Positions 25,223 to 33,316 of a DNA stretch of 64,000 nucleotides are shown here, in pieces. Both the position numbers and the translations under genes were made by a program. The stretch covers positions 1,160,911 to 1,224,910 of the forward strand of contig NZ_LMGI01000002.1 of NCBI RefSeq assembly GCF_001427105.1. The letters run 5' to 3'. The notes under the pieces were generated by a model. It searched no databases, was not told the origin of the DNA, and saw nothing but the letters and a program-made list of their open reading frames with translations. This DNA is from Sphingopyxis sp. Root154. GTDB lineage: Bacteria; Pseudomonadota; Alphaproteobacteria; Sphingomonadales; Sphingomonadaceae. The first letter of the stretch is position 1, and every line of letters starts with the position of its first letter.

Positions 25223-27400
25223 TTATGTCAACGGCAACGATAGAGGCGGCGACAAGGCGAAATCCCCCGCCTGCCGAATCTCGATCGTGCAGCCCGGTGG
25301 CAGCGTGGCCAGTTCGGCCGCACCGATATTCAGCGTGGGGGATGCGCTTTCCCATGGCCCGATTCCCGGAACGGGCGGCGACAGTGCGATCCGCCAGGCC
25401 TCATGACTTTCGCCAAGCGGCTGGTCGACATGGTCGCGCCACCCCATGTCGGCGCGGCTACGCCTGATCCAGCCGATCGTCACGCCGCCCGTACCATCGG
25501 CACGGACCTGCCCGCGTACCGGGGCGAGCGGCCGCAACGCCCGGCCGGTCGCCGGCACATCGACCTCGGTCAGCGTCGCCCCGCCCCGCGGTGCCCACTC
25601 AAGGGTCGCGGCGCCGCTTTCCGCCAACCCGGCGAGCGTCTCGGGCAACGTCAACAGCGCCGGATCGTCGAGCAGAACGAAGGACGCTCCCGCTAAATGA
25701 GGCATCCCCCTCTCGGTCCCGGCCCTCCCGCGCAGCAATCGCGACAGCCGCCAGCGTCCCGGTCCGACGACATCGGCGATACCGAACTGCAACAGTTCGT
25801 CAGCGACCATCGCCCGGTTCGCTCCGCCCAGCAGCACCACGTCGGCGACCGATTCCAACGTCATCGCCGGATTGATCAGCTGGACCTCGACGCTGTTCAA
25901 AAGATCGAACAGGCAATTGCTTCCCGCGGCCAGCGGTTCGACAAGCTGGCCCAGCGCTGCGGCCGGACGCACCGCGCCGACCGGGATCGGCTCGGCACCG
26001 GCCGAGGCGACGAGCCAGCAATCGGCGCCGCGCCAGCCATCGTTGCTGCCGGCGCCGGCGACCAATAGCCGCGGCGCCGATGCCGCCGGACTGCCCATAT
26101 TGGGAAGGTCGAACAGGCGGACCGACCCAATGGCGTCGGGCCAATCGGGCGCATTGACCGGAACCCCCGGTTCTGCGGGAAGTTCGGCCGCGGGAAGCGG
26201 CGCGTGACGCCTGAGCTCCAGCAGGATGTCGCTCCCGCGAACCGTGCGCGCCGCCAGCCGCCAACGGCTTCCGTCGGCCAGTGCAACGACATGCCCGACC
26301 GCCAGCGCCAGCGCCGCAAGATCAGCGCGCCACATCAGCGTTTCGCGCCCGTCCGCCGCGGCGGCGGCAAGCCGCTGCGCCAGCGCCCGCGCCGACGTCG
26401 CCGGCAAAACTGCGGGCAAATCGATCCGCTCCTCGCGTGACCCGCCACCCGCGACATGGCTCGTCTGCTGACCAAGCTGATAATCGCGTTCGGGCTCATA
26501 ATGCCGCAGCCGGATCGTCCCCGGCAGCGATGACAGCGGGGCGCGGCGATGCTCGGTCCGGTCGCCCGGCGCATCGTCCCGCCCCGCCTCCCGGAAATCG
26601 GCGAGCGCCAGCGGTTCCCCGGCCGCAGCCGTGGGCGCCAGCCGCCATCCGCCCGGCCCGCTCACCAGCCGCGTCCCGTCCGCCTCGAACAGCGGCGCGA
26701 GCGCGTCGCGCAATCGGTCTCCCGATGCGGCATAGCCCGCAAAAGGCCATTGGCCGCCGCAGCGCGCGGCTTCACCGAACAGGCTGTTACCGACCATACC
26801 AGCGTCGATGCCCGCGGCGTCGGCCTCCACCTCGAATGTCAGCGACGGAATCCGGTTGCCGAACGCGCTGAGCTCAAGCTCTTCGAACACCGCATAAGCG
26901 CACCCTCGAAACGCACTCGCCGACGCGATGCCCAGCGCCGACGCGATCAACGGATCGGCCGCCTGGTCTTCGCCTCCATTATGCCAGCGAAAGATGCAGC
27001 GCTCCTGGAACGTCCCGCTCGATCCACGCAGCAGATTGCCGTCGGCCCATATCCGACCGATACCCCGGATCGGCCGCGACGACAGCGCGACGGCGAGTGA
27101 TACGGCATAGCTATATTCGGTCGTCGACGGCCGCCCCTTGCCCCCGCCGCGCTTGTTCCGCCGTTCGATCAGATCGGTCGCCCAGATCACGCTGCCCGCG
27201 ACGCGCATCGTCCCGAACAGCTGCGGGATCTGCTGGCCATAGGTCGATGCCTGAATCTTCAGATCGGCAAGCCGCGGTCCTTCGCGGCCCTTGGGTTTGA
27301 AAATCTGGGCGTCGATCTGCTGGCCCACCGCCGCACCGATCGCGGCGCCCACCGGACCCCCGACAATCCCGCCGACCACTGTCAGCACCAACGTTGCCAT
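25223..27400 (-). CDS. GTA tail-tip protein (g15-like, host-specificity type)
   Basis: A 725-residue protein that I equate to RcGTA g15. It starts with a hydrophobic glycine-rich segment (VVGGIVGGPVGAAIGAAVGQ), then a tail-hub-like domain (IPQLFGTMRVAGSVIWATDL) and a long region matching the phage tail-3 type. The C-terminal third has beta-sandwich/fibre-binding features (GRWRLSRLLRGRAGTERGMP). It is about half the length of the RcGTA protein, because the TIM-barrel part seems to be on the distal-tail protein instead. It overlaps the extended NlpC/P60 frame by 290 bases. ATG 27400. Confidence 0.87.
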   Translation of the reverse strand: MATLVLTVVGGIVGGPVGAAIGAAVGQQIDAQIFKPKGREGPRLADLKIQASTYGQQIPQLFGTMRVAGSVIWATDLIERRNKRGGGKGRPSTTEYSYAVSLAVALSSRPIRGIGRIWADGNLLRGSSGTFQERCIFRWHNGGEDQAADPLIASALGIASASAFRGCAYAVFEELELSAFGNRIPSLTFEVEADAAGIDAGMVGNSLFGEAARCGGQWPFAGYAASGDRLRDALAPLFEADGTRLVSGPGGWRLAPTAAAGEPLALADFREAGRDDAPGDRTEHRRAPLSSLPGTIRLRHYEPERDYQLGQQTSHVAGGGSREERIDLPAVLPATSARALAQRLAAAAADGRETLMWRADLAALALAVGHVVALADGSRWRLAARTVRGSDILLELRRHAPLPAAELPAEPGVPVNAPDWPDAIGSVRLFDLPNMGSPAASAPRLLVAGAGSNDGWRGADCWLVASAGAEPIPVGAVRPAAALGQLVEPLAAGSNCLFDLLNSVEVQLINPAMTLESVADVVLLGGANRAMVADELLQFGIADVVGPGRWRLSRLLRGRAGTERGMPHLAGASFVLLDDPALLTLPETLAGLAESGAATLEWAPRGGATLTEVDVPATGRALRPLAPVRGQVRADGTGGVTIGWIRRSRADMGWRDHVDQPLGESHEAWRIALSPPVPGIGPWESASPTLNIGAAELATLPPGCTIEIRQAGDFALSPPLSLPLT

Positions 27401-27893
27401 AATGCACTCCCGAAAATTGCTCCCCTCCCGCCAGCGGGAGGGGCGATGAGACTTGGCAGCTTGCTGCCTGGTCGCAGTGGGGTGGGTCAGCGAACGTCAG
27501 CCTCCACCGGACCGCCTCGCGCGTCAGTCCATCAAGCGGTGTTTCGACCACCCGCCTCAGCCCCGCATGCGCGTGGACCATCGTGTGCGGCCCCATCAGC
27601 CCAAGATGAAACTGACCCGCATCGAATGCGATCAGCATGACATCGCCCGGCCTAACGCCATCGCCCACCGGCCCGAACCCGGCATCGAACAACCCCGCCT
27701 CGACCCGCGCACGCCCCCAGCCGCGCAGCGGGTATCCGACAGGTCGTACCAGCCGGCATCCCGCCCCTGCATAGGCCGCCCACACCAGCCCCACACAATC
27801 GAGCCCTGTGGCGGGATCGCACCCCTGCGGCCGGAACGTCACCCCGACCATCGCCCGCGCCGCCGCAAAGGCGCGCGGTCCAGGCTCATCCAC
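27111..27893 (-). CDS. GTA NlpC/P60 peptidase (g14-like), read through into the next gene
   Basis: The first ~140 residues are a NlpC/P60 cysteine peptidase of GTA g14 type: AFAAARAMVGVTFRPQG, catalytic Cys in TGLDCVGLVW, catalytic His in AGQFHLGLM. It would cut peptidoglycan or help DNA entry when the particle docks. The start is GTG 27893, overlapping the stop of the DUF2163 gene. After residue ~140 the frame runs through an inserted GC-rich repeat (27422-27487) and then 290 bases of the next gene out of frame, so the last ~120 residues are not family-like. The normal stop has apparently been lost by the repeat insertion. A shorter functional product would need in-frame processing, which is not seen. 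Confidence 0.75.
   Translation of the reverse strand: MDEPGPRAFAAARAMVGVTFRPQGCDPATGLDCVGLVWAAYAGAGCRLVRPVGYPLRGWGRARVEAGLFDAGFGPVGDGVRPGDVMLIAFDAGQFHLGLMGPHTMVHAHAGLRRVVETPLDGLTREAVRWRLTFADPPHCDQAASCQVSSPLPLAGGEQFSGVHYGNVGADSGRRDCRGSGGRRDRCGGGPADRRPDFQTQGPRRTAACRSEDSGIDLWPADPAAVRDDARRGQRDLGDRSDRTAEQARRGQGAAVDDRI
27422..27487. repeat. Dispersed GC-rich repeat, copy A (GTA g14/g15 junction)
   Basis: Begins with CCCCTCCCGCCAGCGGGAGG, then GATGAGACTTGGCAGCTTGC and a final GTCGCAGTGGGGTGGGT. It matches the copy at 48476 nearly base for base and lies inside the 3' end of the NlpC/P60 gene. Confidence 0.85.
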
Positions 27894-28707
27894 CGGGATA
27901 ACGTGTCAGCAGATCATTGCCCGGCAAATGCGCTTCGCCACGGAAATTGACGGCGTTCGCAAAGCGATCCCGGCACGTCGCAAGCTGCTTGTCGCATCCC
28001 TCCATCAATCTCACGCGCACCGGCTTCGCAATCGCAAAAGGCGGTGCTTCGGCCAGATGCAGCACCGCCGCTTCCATCGCGATCACCGGACTGGCCAATC
28101 CGCAATTGGCGCCCTCCATCCACAGCAGTTCGCCAAACGCCATTCCTGGCGCGGCGGCATCCAGCGTCGCCCTCCGCCCATCGACGGCAACGATCCGCCG
28201 CGCATGCGTCAAAGGCGCCAGATCGACCCGGCACGCCCGGTCGCCCAGCATCGCCCGGCACGACGGCGAGGTTGCCGGGCACACCGGCCGGTCGAGCGCC
28301 CGCATCACCCCCTGCAACTCGGCGGCAAAGGCCGGCCCGCGCCGCTCGATCGCCCCCAGCGATCCAAGCGCCACGGTGACCGGCGCGACGTCGGGTGCGC
28401 TCCAGTCGGTGACGAACAGCTCCAGCTCCGCCCCATCCCACCGCCCGGCATCGAGATCGCGTGCGGCAATCGCATCGCTTGTAACCGCGCCCTCCAGGTC
28501 CATCGTCGCCACATCGAGGCTGTCGCTCGTCTCGAGCGCCGAGGGCTTCATCCCCGGCGCCGTGCGGTACAGTATTCCGCCAACCATCAGGTCGCGGTCG
28601 TGCGAGGTCAGCCCGACGACAACCCCGTCACGCCGCGCCAGCCGCCAGCACCATGCCAACGTCACCAATTCTTCGCGCAGCCAGCCCGGCGCTTCCATCA
28701 TCACCAT
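27886..28707 (-). CDS. GTA tail hub protein, DUF2163 (g13-like)
   Basis: A 273-residue protein. The N-terminal LAWCWRLARRDGVVVGLTSHDRDL and the C-terminal CDKQLATCRDRFANAVNFRG then LPGNDLLTRYPG are the two hallmark blocks of DUF2163, which forms the hub of the GTA baseplate next to the distal-tail ring. The paired cysteines of CDKQLATC and others (PVCPATSPSCRAMLGDRAC) are also conserved. ATG 28707 overlaps the stop of the distal-tail gene (28701-28703), so translation is coupled. Ends by overlapping the NlpC start. Confidence 0.92.
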   Translation of the reverse strand: MVMMEAPGWLREELVTLAWCWRLARRDGVVVGLTSHDRDLMVGGILYRTAPGMKPSALETSDSLDVATMDLEGAVTSDAIAARDLDAGRWDGAELELFVTDWSAPDVAPVTVALGSLGAIERRGPAFAAELQGVMRALDRPVCPATSPSCRAMLGDRACRVDLAPLTHARRIVAVDGRRATLDAAAPGMAFGELLWMEGANCGLASPVIAMEAAVLHLAEAPPFAIAKPVRVRLMEGCDKQLATCRDRFANAVNFRGEAHLPGNDLLTRYPGG

Positions 28708-31040
28708 GGCGCGCGCACCTCGACCAAGGGCACGCTCGCCATCTCGCCTGCCAGAAATGTCGCACGGCTCACCTCCAGCCGATCGTCGGCAAAGCGCACT
28801 GGCACATCGAACAGAAACCCTGCGCGCACCGCGACTCCGACTGCCGGCGCCACATCGAGCAGCACTTCGCCTTCGTCGGTCATCAGAAACGCCGCCGTCT
28901 CCAGCCCGTCGACCGACACACGCACGCTGCCCTCGACCGGCAACCGGATGCCGCGCAGCTGTTGGGCAGCACCGGCACCGTATCGTTTCACCAGCGCGAA
29001 CTGCCGCCGCACCCCGTCGCCAACCCCCAGCGCCTGGTCACCCGCCGCCGGCAATCCGCCATCGACGGCCGAACTGCCATCGAACGGATCGCGAAAGCGA
29101 AACGCCCGCGCCGCGCCGCGCCGCGCGCGAAAAAAGTCAACGAGCACCCGCACATCGGCCTCGGACCGGACCCCCGGCCCCGCGTCATAGCGCATTCGCG
29201 CCTCCGCCCATTCGGTCGCGCGCTGCTCGTGTCCCGACGGCGAACTCACGATCTGCGTCGAAAATTCGGTCGCAACCATCGCCTCGCGCCCGATCGCGAG
29301 CGGAAAATCCACCGCATCGAAAGCCTGCACAACATCCTCCCCGTCAAATGTCACAAAGCCGTCACGCGCCACCTGCGGCAGCGCCCAGACAAAGGCTCGC
29401 GCGACTCCCGCGCGCCGCGCACCATCGGCCGCCTCGGCGATCGCCCCCCACTGCGCGCGATCCTCGGCCGCCAGCACAAAACCCGAAAAATAATGCTGAT
29501 CTTCAATCGAATAGCCCAGCCGCAGCGTCATCGCCGACCGCGCCCCCGCCGTCTCCGCCCCGCGCCCGCCGGTAACCCAGTCATAATCCTCGAGCTGCAA
29601 CACATCGAACGCCGGCGCCGCCCACCCGAGCGGCACATTGGCGCGCCGCACTGCGGGCGCCGCCGGGTCGAGCACTGTCGGCAGATAGACGAGCAAATGG
29701 CTCGTCAGCCCCGCCGCCCCCACCTCGTCATGCGCGGCCGCAACGAGTGCCGCGGTCGACTCTGCCAACAAGGCCCCCAGCGCATCGAGCATCGCGAGTT
29801 GCGCCGCATCCAAAGCCCCGCGCACGTCGGCAATCGGAACGCTCGCCGCCCCCAGCGCCGCCGTCGTCGCCGCATCATAGGCGCAAATCCGTCCGCCACT
29901 CGCGATCCACCACCAGGGCTCACCCACCTGGAATTTCAGCGGCAATCCCGCCGCCGCCCCGATGGCGACGAACGCCCGCGCAACCAGCTGCAAATATCCC
30001 ATCGCCGCCGCATTGGCAGGCGATAGCAAAGTAGATGGCGGATCCCATCCGGTCAGCGCCGGCGCCCCATCGGCGGCGCGCTGTTTCCAGTCGGCCCGGC
30101 AATAGGCATCGAACAGCTCGTAGGAGAGCGACCAGATCACCCCCAGCCCCGCCTCACGGCACGCCGCCGCAAAGCCGGCATGCCACGCCGCGCACGGCGC
30201 ATTGAGCACGCCGCCCGCAAGGCTCGCACAAAAGCCCCCGCCCGACGCCTCGAGCCGCATATAATGGCTCATCCCGACATAATGGACGACATCGCCGCGA
30301 TAGCCCAATTGCACCATCTGCCGCACCAGCCGCGCCGGGGTCAGGTGATAGCTGTCGTCATATCCGCTCGCGATGCCCAGCCCCCCTTTGTCAGGGTCCA
30401 ATTCAGGCATCACCACATCGCCGAGCGCCAGCACCGACCCCGATCCCGAACAGGCAATCGCGCTCATCTCGGCCCAGCCCGCGACCGGCGCCCCCAGCAC
30501 GCCCGCGCCACCGTCATAAGTCGGCGGCACCAGCGAAATAAACATCCGGTCGATGTCGCCCGCCCACACCGGATCGGCTTCGGCCGGCAGCAGAAAGCCA
30601 CCGTCCAATGCGTCGAAATCGAGACTGACGACGGCATCCTCGGCCGTCCCCTCGGCATAGTTCCAGAGCCGCACATACCAGGCGCGCGGACTCCCCGCCG
30701 CATCGCGCCCCTCGATCGTCAAGGTCGGCCCGTGCAACGCGTCGAGCGGCTTCACCCCGCCAGACCGCCAGCGGAATCTGAGCTGCGTGTGCCGAAAATC
30801 ACGGCGCGTCTCATAGGCGAGCAAAGGATGATCCCACCGGTCCTCGGCTTCCCAGATCAGCCCCGCCAGATCCTGCTTCCGATAAAAGACCGTCTCGACC
30901 CGCAGCGACCCCGGCACATCGCTCGTCACGCTCGCCATCATCGGCCGCGCGAAATCGACCGTCCAGAACCGCGGATCGAACCGCTTGAGCCAGCCCTTGC
31001 GATGATGCGGCTCGGCCACCGCGATCAACGCCCAGCCCAT
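28701..31040 (-). CDS. GTA distal-tail protein: large N-terminal domain fused to DUF2460 (g12)
   Basis: A 779-residue protein. The C-terminal ~202 residues (about 578-779; FPLAIGREAMVATEFSTQIV, then FFRARRGAARAFRFRDPFDG) are DUF2460, the Rcc01695-type distal-tail protein, normally ~210 residues long on its own. The first ~577 residues are extra: a beta-rich start (TVDFARPMMASVTSDVPGSL) and a larger region with a TIM-barrel or glycosidase-like flavour (GVIWSLSYELFDAYCRADWK, LKFQVGEPWWWIASGGRICA, FDVLQLEDYDWVTGG). It may be a tail-sheath or receptor-digesting domain. ATG 31040 follows a stop-overlap with the tape measure gene; a TTG just before is rejected. Confidence 0.88.
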   Translation of the reverse strand: MGWALIAVAEPHHRKGWLKRFDPRFWTVDFARPMMASVTSDVPGSLRVETVFYRKQDLAGLIWEAEDRWDHPLLAYETRRDFRHTQLRFRWRSGGVKPLDALHGPTLTIEGRDAAGSPRAWYVRLWNYAEGTAEDAVVSLDFDALDGGFLLPAEADPVWAGDIDRMFISLVPPTYDGGAGVLGAPVAGWAEMSAIACSGSGSVLALGDVVMPELDPDKGGLGIASGYDDSYHLTPARLVRQMVQLGYRGDVVHYVGMSHYMRLEASGGGFCASLAGGVLNAPCAAWHAGFAAACREAGLGVIWSLSYELFDAYCRADWKQRAADGAPALTGWDPPSTLLSPANAAAMGYLQLVARAFVAIGAAAGLPLKFQVGEPWWWIASGGRICAYDAATTAALGAASVPIADVRGALDAAQLAMLDALGALLAESTAALVAAAHDEVGAAGLTSHLLVYLPTVLDPAAPAVRRANVPLGWAAPAFDVLQLEDYDWVTGGRGAETAGARSAMTLRLGYSIEDQHYFSGFVLAAEDRAQWGAIAEAADGARRAGVARAFVWALPQVARDGFVTFDGEDVVQAFDAVDFPLAIGREAMVATEFSTQIVSSPSGHEQRATEWAEARMRYDAGPGVRSEADVRVLVDFFRARRGAARAFRFRDPFDGSSAVDGGLPAAGDQALGVGDGVRRQFALVKRYGAGAAQQLRGIRLPVEGSVRVSVDGLETAAFLMTDEGEVLLDVAPAVGVAVRAGFLFDVPVRFADDRLEVSRATFLAGEMASVPLVEVRAPW

Positions 31041-31624
31041 CAATCGTCTCCTGCCGCAACTGCACGCCGCACCGCGCGCGCCAGCTGCCGCCCCGTCTGC
31101 GCCAGCCGCTGCGGTTCGCTCCCCGCATCGCCGCGCACATTCACCGTGATCGCAAAATTGCGCACCCCACCGGCGCCCGCCGCCTCGATCCGCCCGCTCG
31201 CGGTCGGCACGAACAACTCGGGCCCGCGCTCGCCGACGCGATAGGCGCGGCCGGCGCTCACCGGCCCGCCCGTCGCCCGCCCCGGCGCCCCGAACAGCGC
31301 CATCGCGATCGAGGTGCCGAGCGACAGCAAATCGCCGCGCCCGCCACCACCTGAGCCCCCGCCCGTCGCCGCGCCGATCCCGTTCGAAATCGCCGCGCGC
31401 GCAATATCCGCCATCACCGACAGCGCGAGCCGCTTCAGATCCTCGAACCCCATCTTGCCGCTGACGATCGCGCGCGACAGCGCCCGCTCGATCGCGCGCC
31501 CCGCCTGATCGGCCTCGGCAACCAGCGGCCCGCCCAGCTCGGCACGCAGCGCCGCAATGTCGCGCCGGAACGCGCCGGTGTCGGCTCGCACCGCGACCAC
31601 CATCTCGTCGATCTCGTCACCCAT
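31040..31624 (-). CDS. GTA tape measure protein (g11-like, short)
   Basis: A 194-residue helical protein. Early residues MVVAVRADTGAFRRDIAALRAEL are tape-measure/tail-length-like, then a Gly-rich hydrophobic stretch (GIGAATGGGSGGGGRGDLLS) and RATGGPVSAGRAYRVGERGP then ELFVPTASGR, the conserved C-terminal block of phage tape measures. At ~200 residues it is as short as RcGTA g11, which matches the short (about 50 nm) GTA tail. ATG 31624. Its stop overlaps the start of the next gene by one base (TGATG). Confidence 0.87.
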   Translation of the reverse strand: MGDEIDEMVVAVRADTGAFRRDIAALRAELGGPLVAEADQAGRAIERALSRAIVSGKMGFEDLKRLALSVMADIARAAISNGIGAATGGGSGGGGRGDLLSLGTSIAMALFGAPGRATGGPVSAGRAYRVGERGPELFVPTASGRIEAAGAGGVRNFAITVNVRGDAGSEPQRLAQTGRQLARAVRRAVAAGDD

Positions 31625-31820
31625 CGGGAAATCTCTCCATCATCGCCGCCAGCGCCGAACCGTCGAGGGACGCCTCGGCATCCGCCTCGACCCAGCCCGC
31701 CAGCACCGCGCGCACATCGGCCGGCGTCGCGGTCCAGAACTCATCGGGCCGCCATCCCGCGACGCGCGCCATCACGCCCGCAAGCTTGATCACCGCAGGC
31801 CCCAGCCAATCGTCCGTCAC
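31617..31820 (-). CDS. GTA tail assembly chaperone-like protein (g10.1-type)
   Basis: A 67-residue acidic protein with GTG 31820. The phrase WRPDEFWTATPADVRAVLAG is typical of the small tail assembly chaperone encoded just before the tape measure. In GTAs and siphophages such proteins bind the tape measure before tail assembly. It overlaps the tape measure gene by 8 bases. Confidence 0.8.
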   Translation of the reverse strand: MTDDWLGPAVIKLAGVMARVAGWRPDEFWTATPADVRAVLAGWVEADAEASLDGSALAAMMERFPDG

Positions 31821-31821
31821 C

Positions 31822-32130
31822 TCATCGTCCCTGCAAAATCTGCCCCAGCAGCATGCGCAGCGCCGGGGTCACCGCCGACAACCCCTGCGCGATGACCGCC
31901 TCGCCGACCGCTTCGCGCGTCAACGCCTCGGGCCGATCCTGCACGCAATGCCAGAACAGCGAGGCCAGCTCGCCCAGCCCCAGCCGCGCATCGGCGGCGC
32001 GCTCGACCAGCGCGAACAGCGGCCCCAGCTCGGCCTCCGCCGCAACCAACGCTGCAAAACTCGGGCGCAGCACATGCACCCGTTCCCCGAGGCGCAATTC
32101 CGCCTCGCCGCGCAGCATGTTCGCGCTCAC
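31822..32130 (-). CDS. GTA tail assembly protein (g10-like)
   Basis: A 102-residue protein of the GTA gp10 family. The start block is MLRGEAELRLGERVHVLRPS followed by FAALVAAEAELG, then SLFWHCVQDRPEALTREAVGEA. It is the tail-tube-neighbouring chaperone of GTAs. GTG 32130 overlaps the stop of the tail-tube gene as GTGA. Its stop is followed one base later by the GTG of the g10.1 gene. Confidence 0.85.
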   Translation of the reverse strand: MSANMLRGEAELRLGERVHVLRPSFAALVAAEAELGPLFALVERAADARLGLGELASLFWHCVQDRPEALTREAVGEAVIAQGLSAVTPALRMLLGQILQGR

Positions 32131-32534
32131 AGGCTCACCACCGCGCCGCTCGATTCCAGGTTCAGCGTGTAATTGCGCTCGCCGTTATAATCGCCCGCAT
32201 AGTCGAGCCGCGTGACGAGGAAGCGCCCGCGCAGCCGCTCGCCGCTTTCGAAGCTCAATTCGTAATCGTCGATGACGCCCGACAGCGCATGACCGCGCAG
32301 CCGCACCTCGGCGTCCGACCCGGTAAAAATGCCCGCCGCGCTCACCGAAACCGACCGCACCCCGGCGCCCGACAGCAGCTCTCGCCAGCCGCCCGAATCC
32401 TTCGTCGTGACATTCACCGCTTCGCCGTTGACCGACATCTGCGTGGTGCGCAGGCCCGCGACCGTCCGATAGGTCGGCGGCGCTTCGCCGTCGCCGATCT
32501 TGAGCAGAAAATCGCTCCCATTTTCAATCGCCAT
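32127..32534 (-). CDS. GTA major tail tube protein (g9-like)
   Basis: A 135-residue protein like RcGTA g9 and TP901-1-type major tail proteins. Core blocks are MAIENGSDFLLKIGDGE and TVAGLRTTQMSVNGEAVNVT, KDSGGWRELLSGAGVRSVSV, and the C-terminal FLVTRLDYAGDYNGERNYTL. It should polymerise into the tail tube. ATG 32534 with ribosome site AGGAGATTAG a few bases upstream. A plus-strand gene begins 48 bases beyond this start, dividing the cluster here. Confidence 0.9.
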   Translation of the reverse strand: MAIENGSDFLLKIGDGEAPPTYRTVAGLRTTQMSVNGEAVNVTTKDSGGWRELLSGAGVRSVSVSAAGIFTGSDAEVRLRGHALSGVIDDYELSFESGERLRGRFLVTRLDYAGDYNGERNYTLNLESSGAVVSL

Positions 32535-32581
32535 CGTCTAATCTCCTCAGGGAAAAAACACTGCTAACGGGGAGTCGCAGG

Positions 32582-32920
32582 ATGCTTTTGATCACAACAT
32601 TGATTTTGGCCGTCATGGTGCAGTCGCCCTCGGCGACGGTCGACACGACGCGCGCCGCCTTCACCAAATGCCTGCGCGCCGACATGAAGAAGGCGCTGGA
32701 GGCCAAGGTCGAAGAAGCCGAATATGAAATGACGGTGAAATCGAACTGCGGGGCCGAGCGTGACGCGTTCCGCAAGGCGGTGATCGCGCTGGGCCGGTCG
32801 GGCGGCGATTCCGAAAAGGTCGCCGGCGAAGACGCCGACATGCAGATCGACGATTACCACGCCAATTTCACCGACAAGTTCAAGGACTATAAGTCGACGA
32901 ACACGATGCCGGGCGAGTAA
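32582..32920 (+). CDS. Secreted protein on the opposite strand inside the GTA cluster
   Basis: A 112-residue protein with a signal peptide (MLLITTLILAVMVQSPSATV) and a mature part containing two cysteines (TKCLRADMKKAL and KSNCGAERDAFRKAV) and a C-terminal DADMQIDDYHANFTDKF. It is reminiscent of a conserved secreted family of sphingomonads with a C...A / C..E..FR..A pattern, without known function. It is read against the GTA genes, between tail tube (g9) and tail terminator (g8), with no phage-like feature. The stop is only 3 bases before the stop of g8 on the other strand. A moron-like cargo gene is the inference. Confidence 0.8.
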   Translation: MLLITTLILAVMVQSPSATVDTTRAAFTKCLRADMKKALEAKVEEAEYEMTVKSNCGAERDAFRKAVIALGRSGGDSEKVAGEDADMQIDDYHANFTDKFKDYKSTNTMPGE

Positions 32921-32923
32921 GAA

Positions 32924-33316
32924 TCACGCCGCGAGGCAGCGGCACCGCACCAGGATTTCATGCCGCCAGCCGCCGTCGCGCGCAAAGGTAAAGCGCGTCC
33001 GGATCGTTCGTGCGCCGACCACCGACCAGGCGCCGGCCGGGCCGCGCAGGGCCGTGGCAACCGCCTCGACGCGCGCCGCGGCCTTGTCGTCGATCGCGCT
33101 GCCCATGCCGACCAATGTCAGCGTCAGGCGGATTTCGCGCCCCGCCCGGTCCTTGGTCCCCCAGTCGGCGCCGTCCGCCGTACCGACCGCGACATAGGGC
33201 GCGCTCGCCCGCGGCGGCGTGCCGTCGAATATTCCGTGAACCATCGCCGCCAGCGCGTCGTCGCGTGCCAGCAGGTCGATCGCCCGCGCGCGCACCGCGC
33301 CTTCCGCGCTCGTCAT
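32924..33316 (-). CDS. GTA tail terminator, DUF3168 (g8-like)
   Basis: A 130-residue protein of the DUF3168 family: VRARAIDLLARDDALAAMVHGI first, then ASAPYVAVGTADGADWGTKD and EIRLTLTLVGMGSAIDDKAA. It forms the ring that ends the tail tube and joins the head. ATG 33316 overlaps the stop of the adaptor gene (ATGA). In RcGTA a g7 stopper gene lies between adaptor and this gene; none fits here. Confidence 0.88.
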   Translation of the reverse strand: MTSAEGAVRARAIDLLARDDALAAMVHGIFDGTPPRASAPYVAVGTADGADWGTKDRAGREIRLTLTLVGMGSAIDDKAAARVEAVATALRGPAGAWSVVGARTIRTRFTFARDGGWRHEILVRCRCLAA

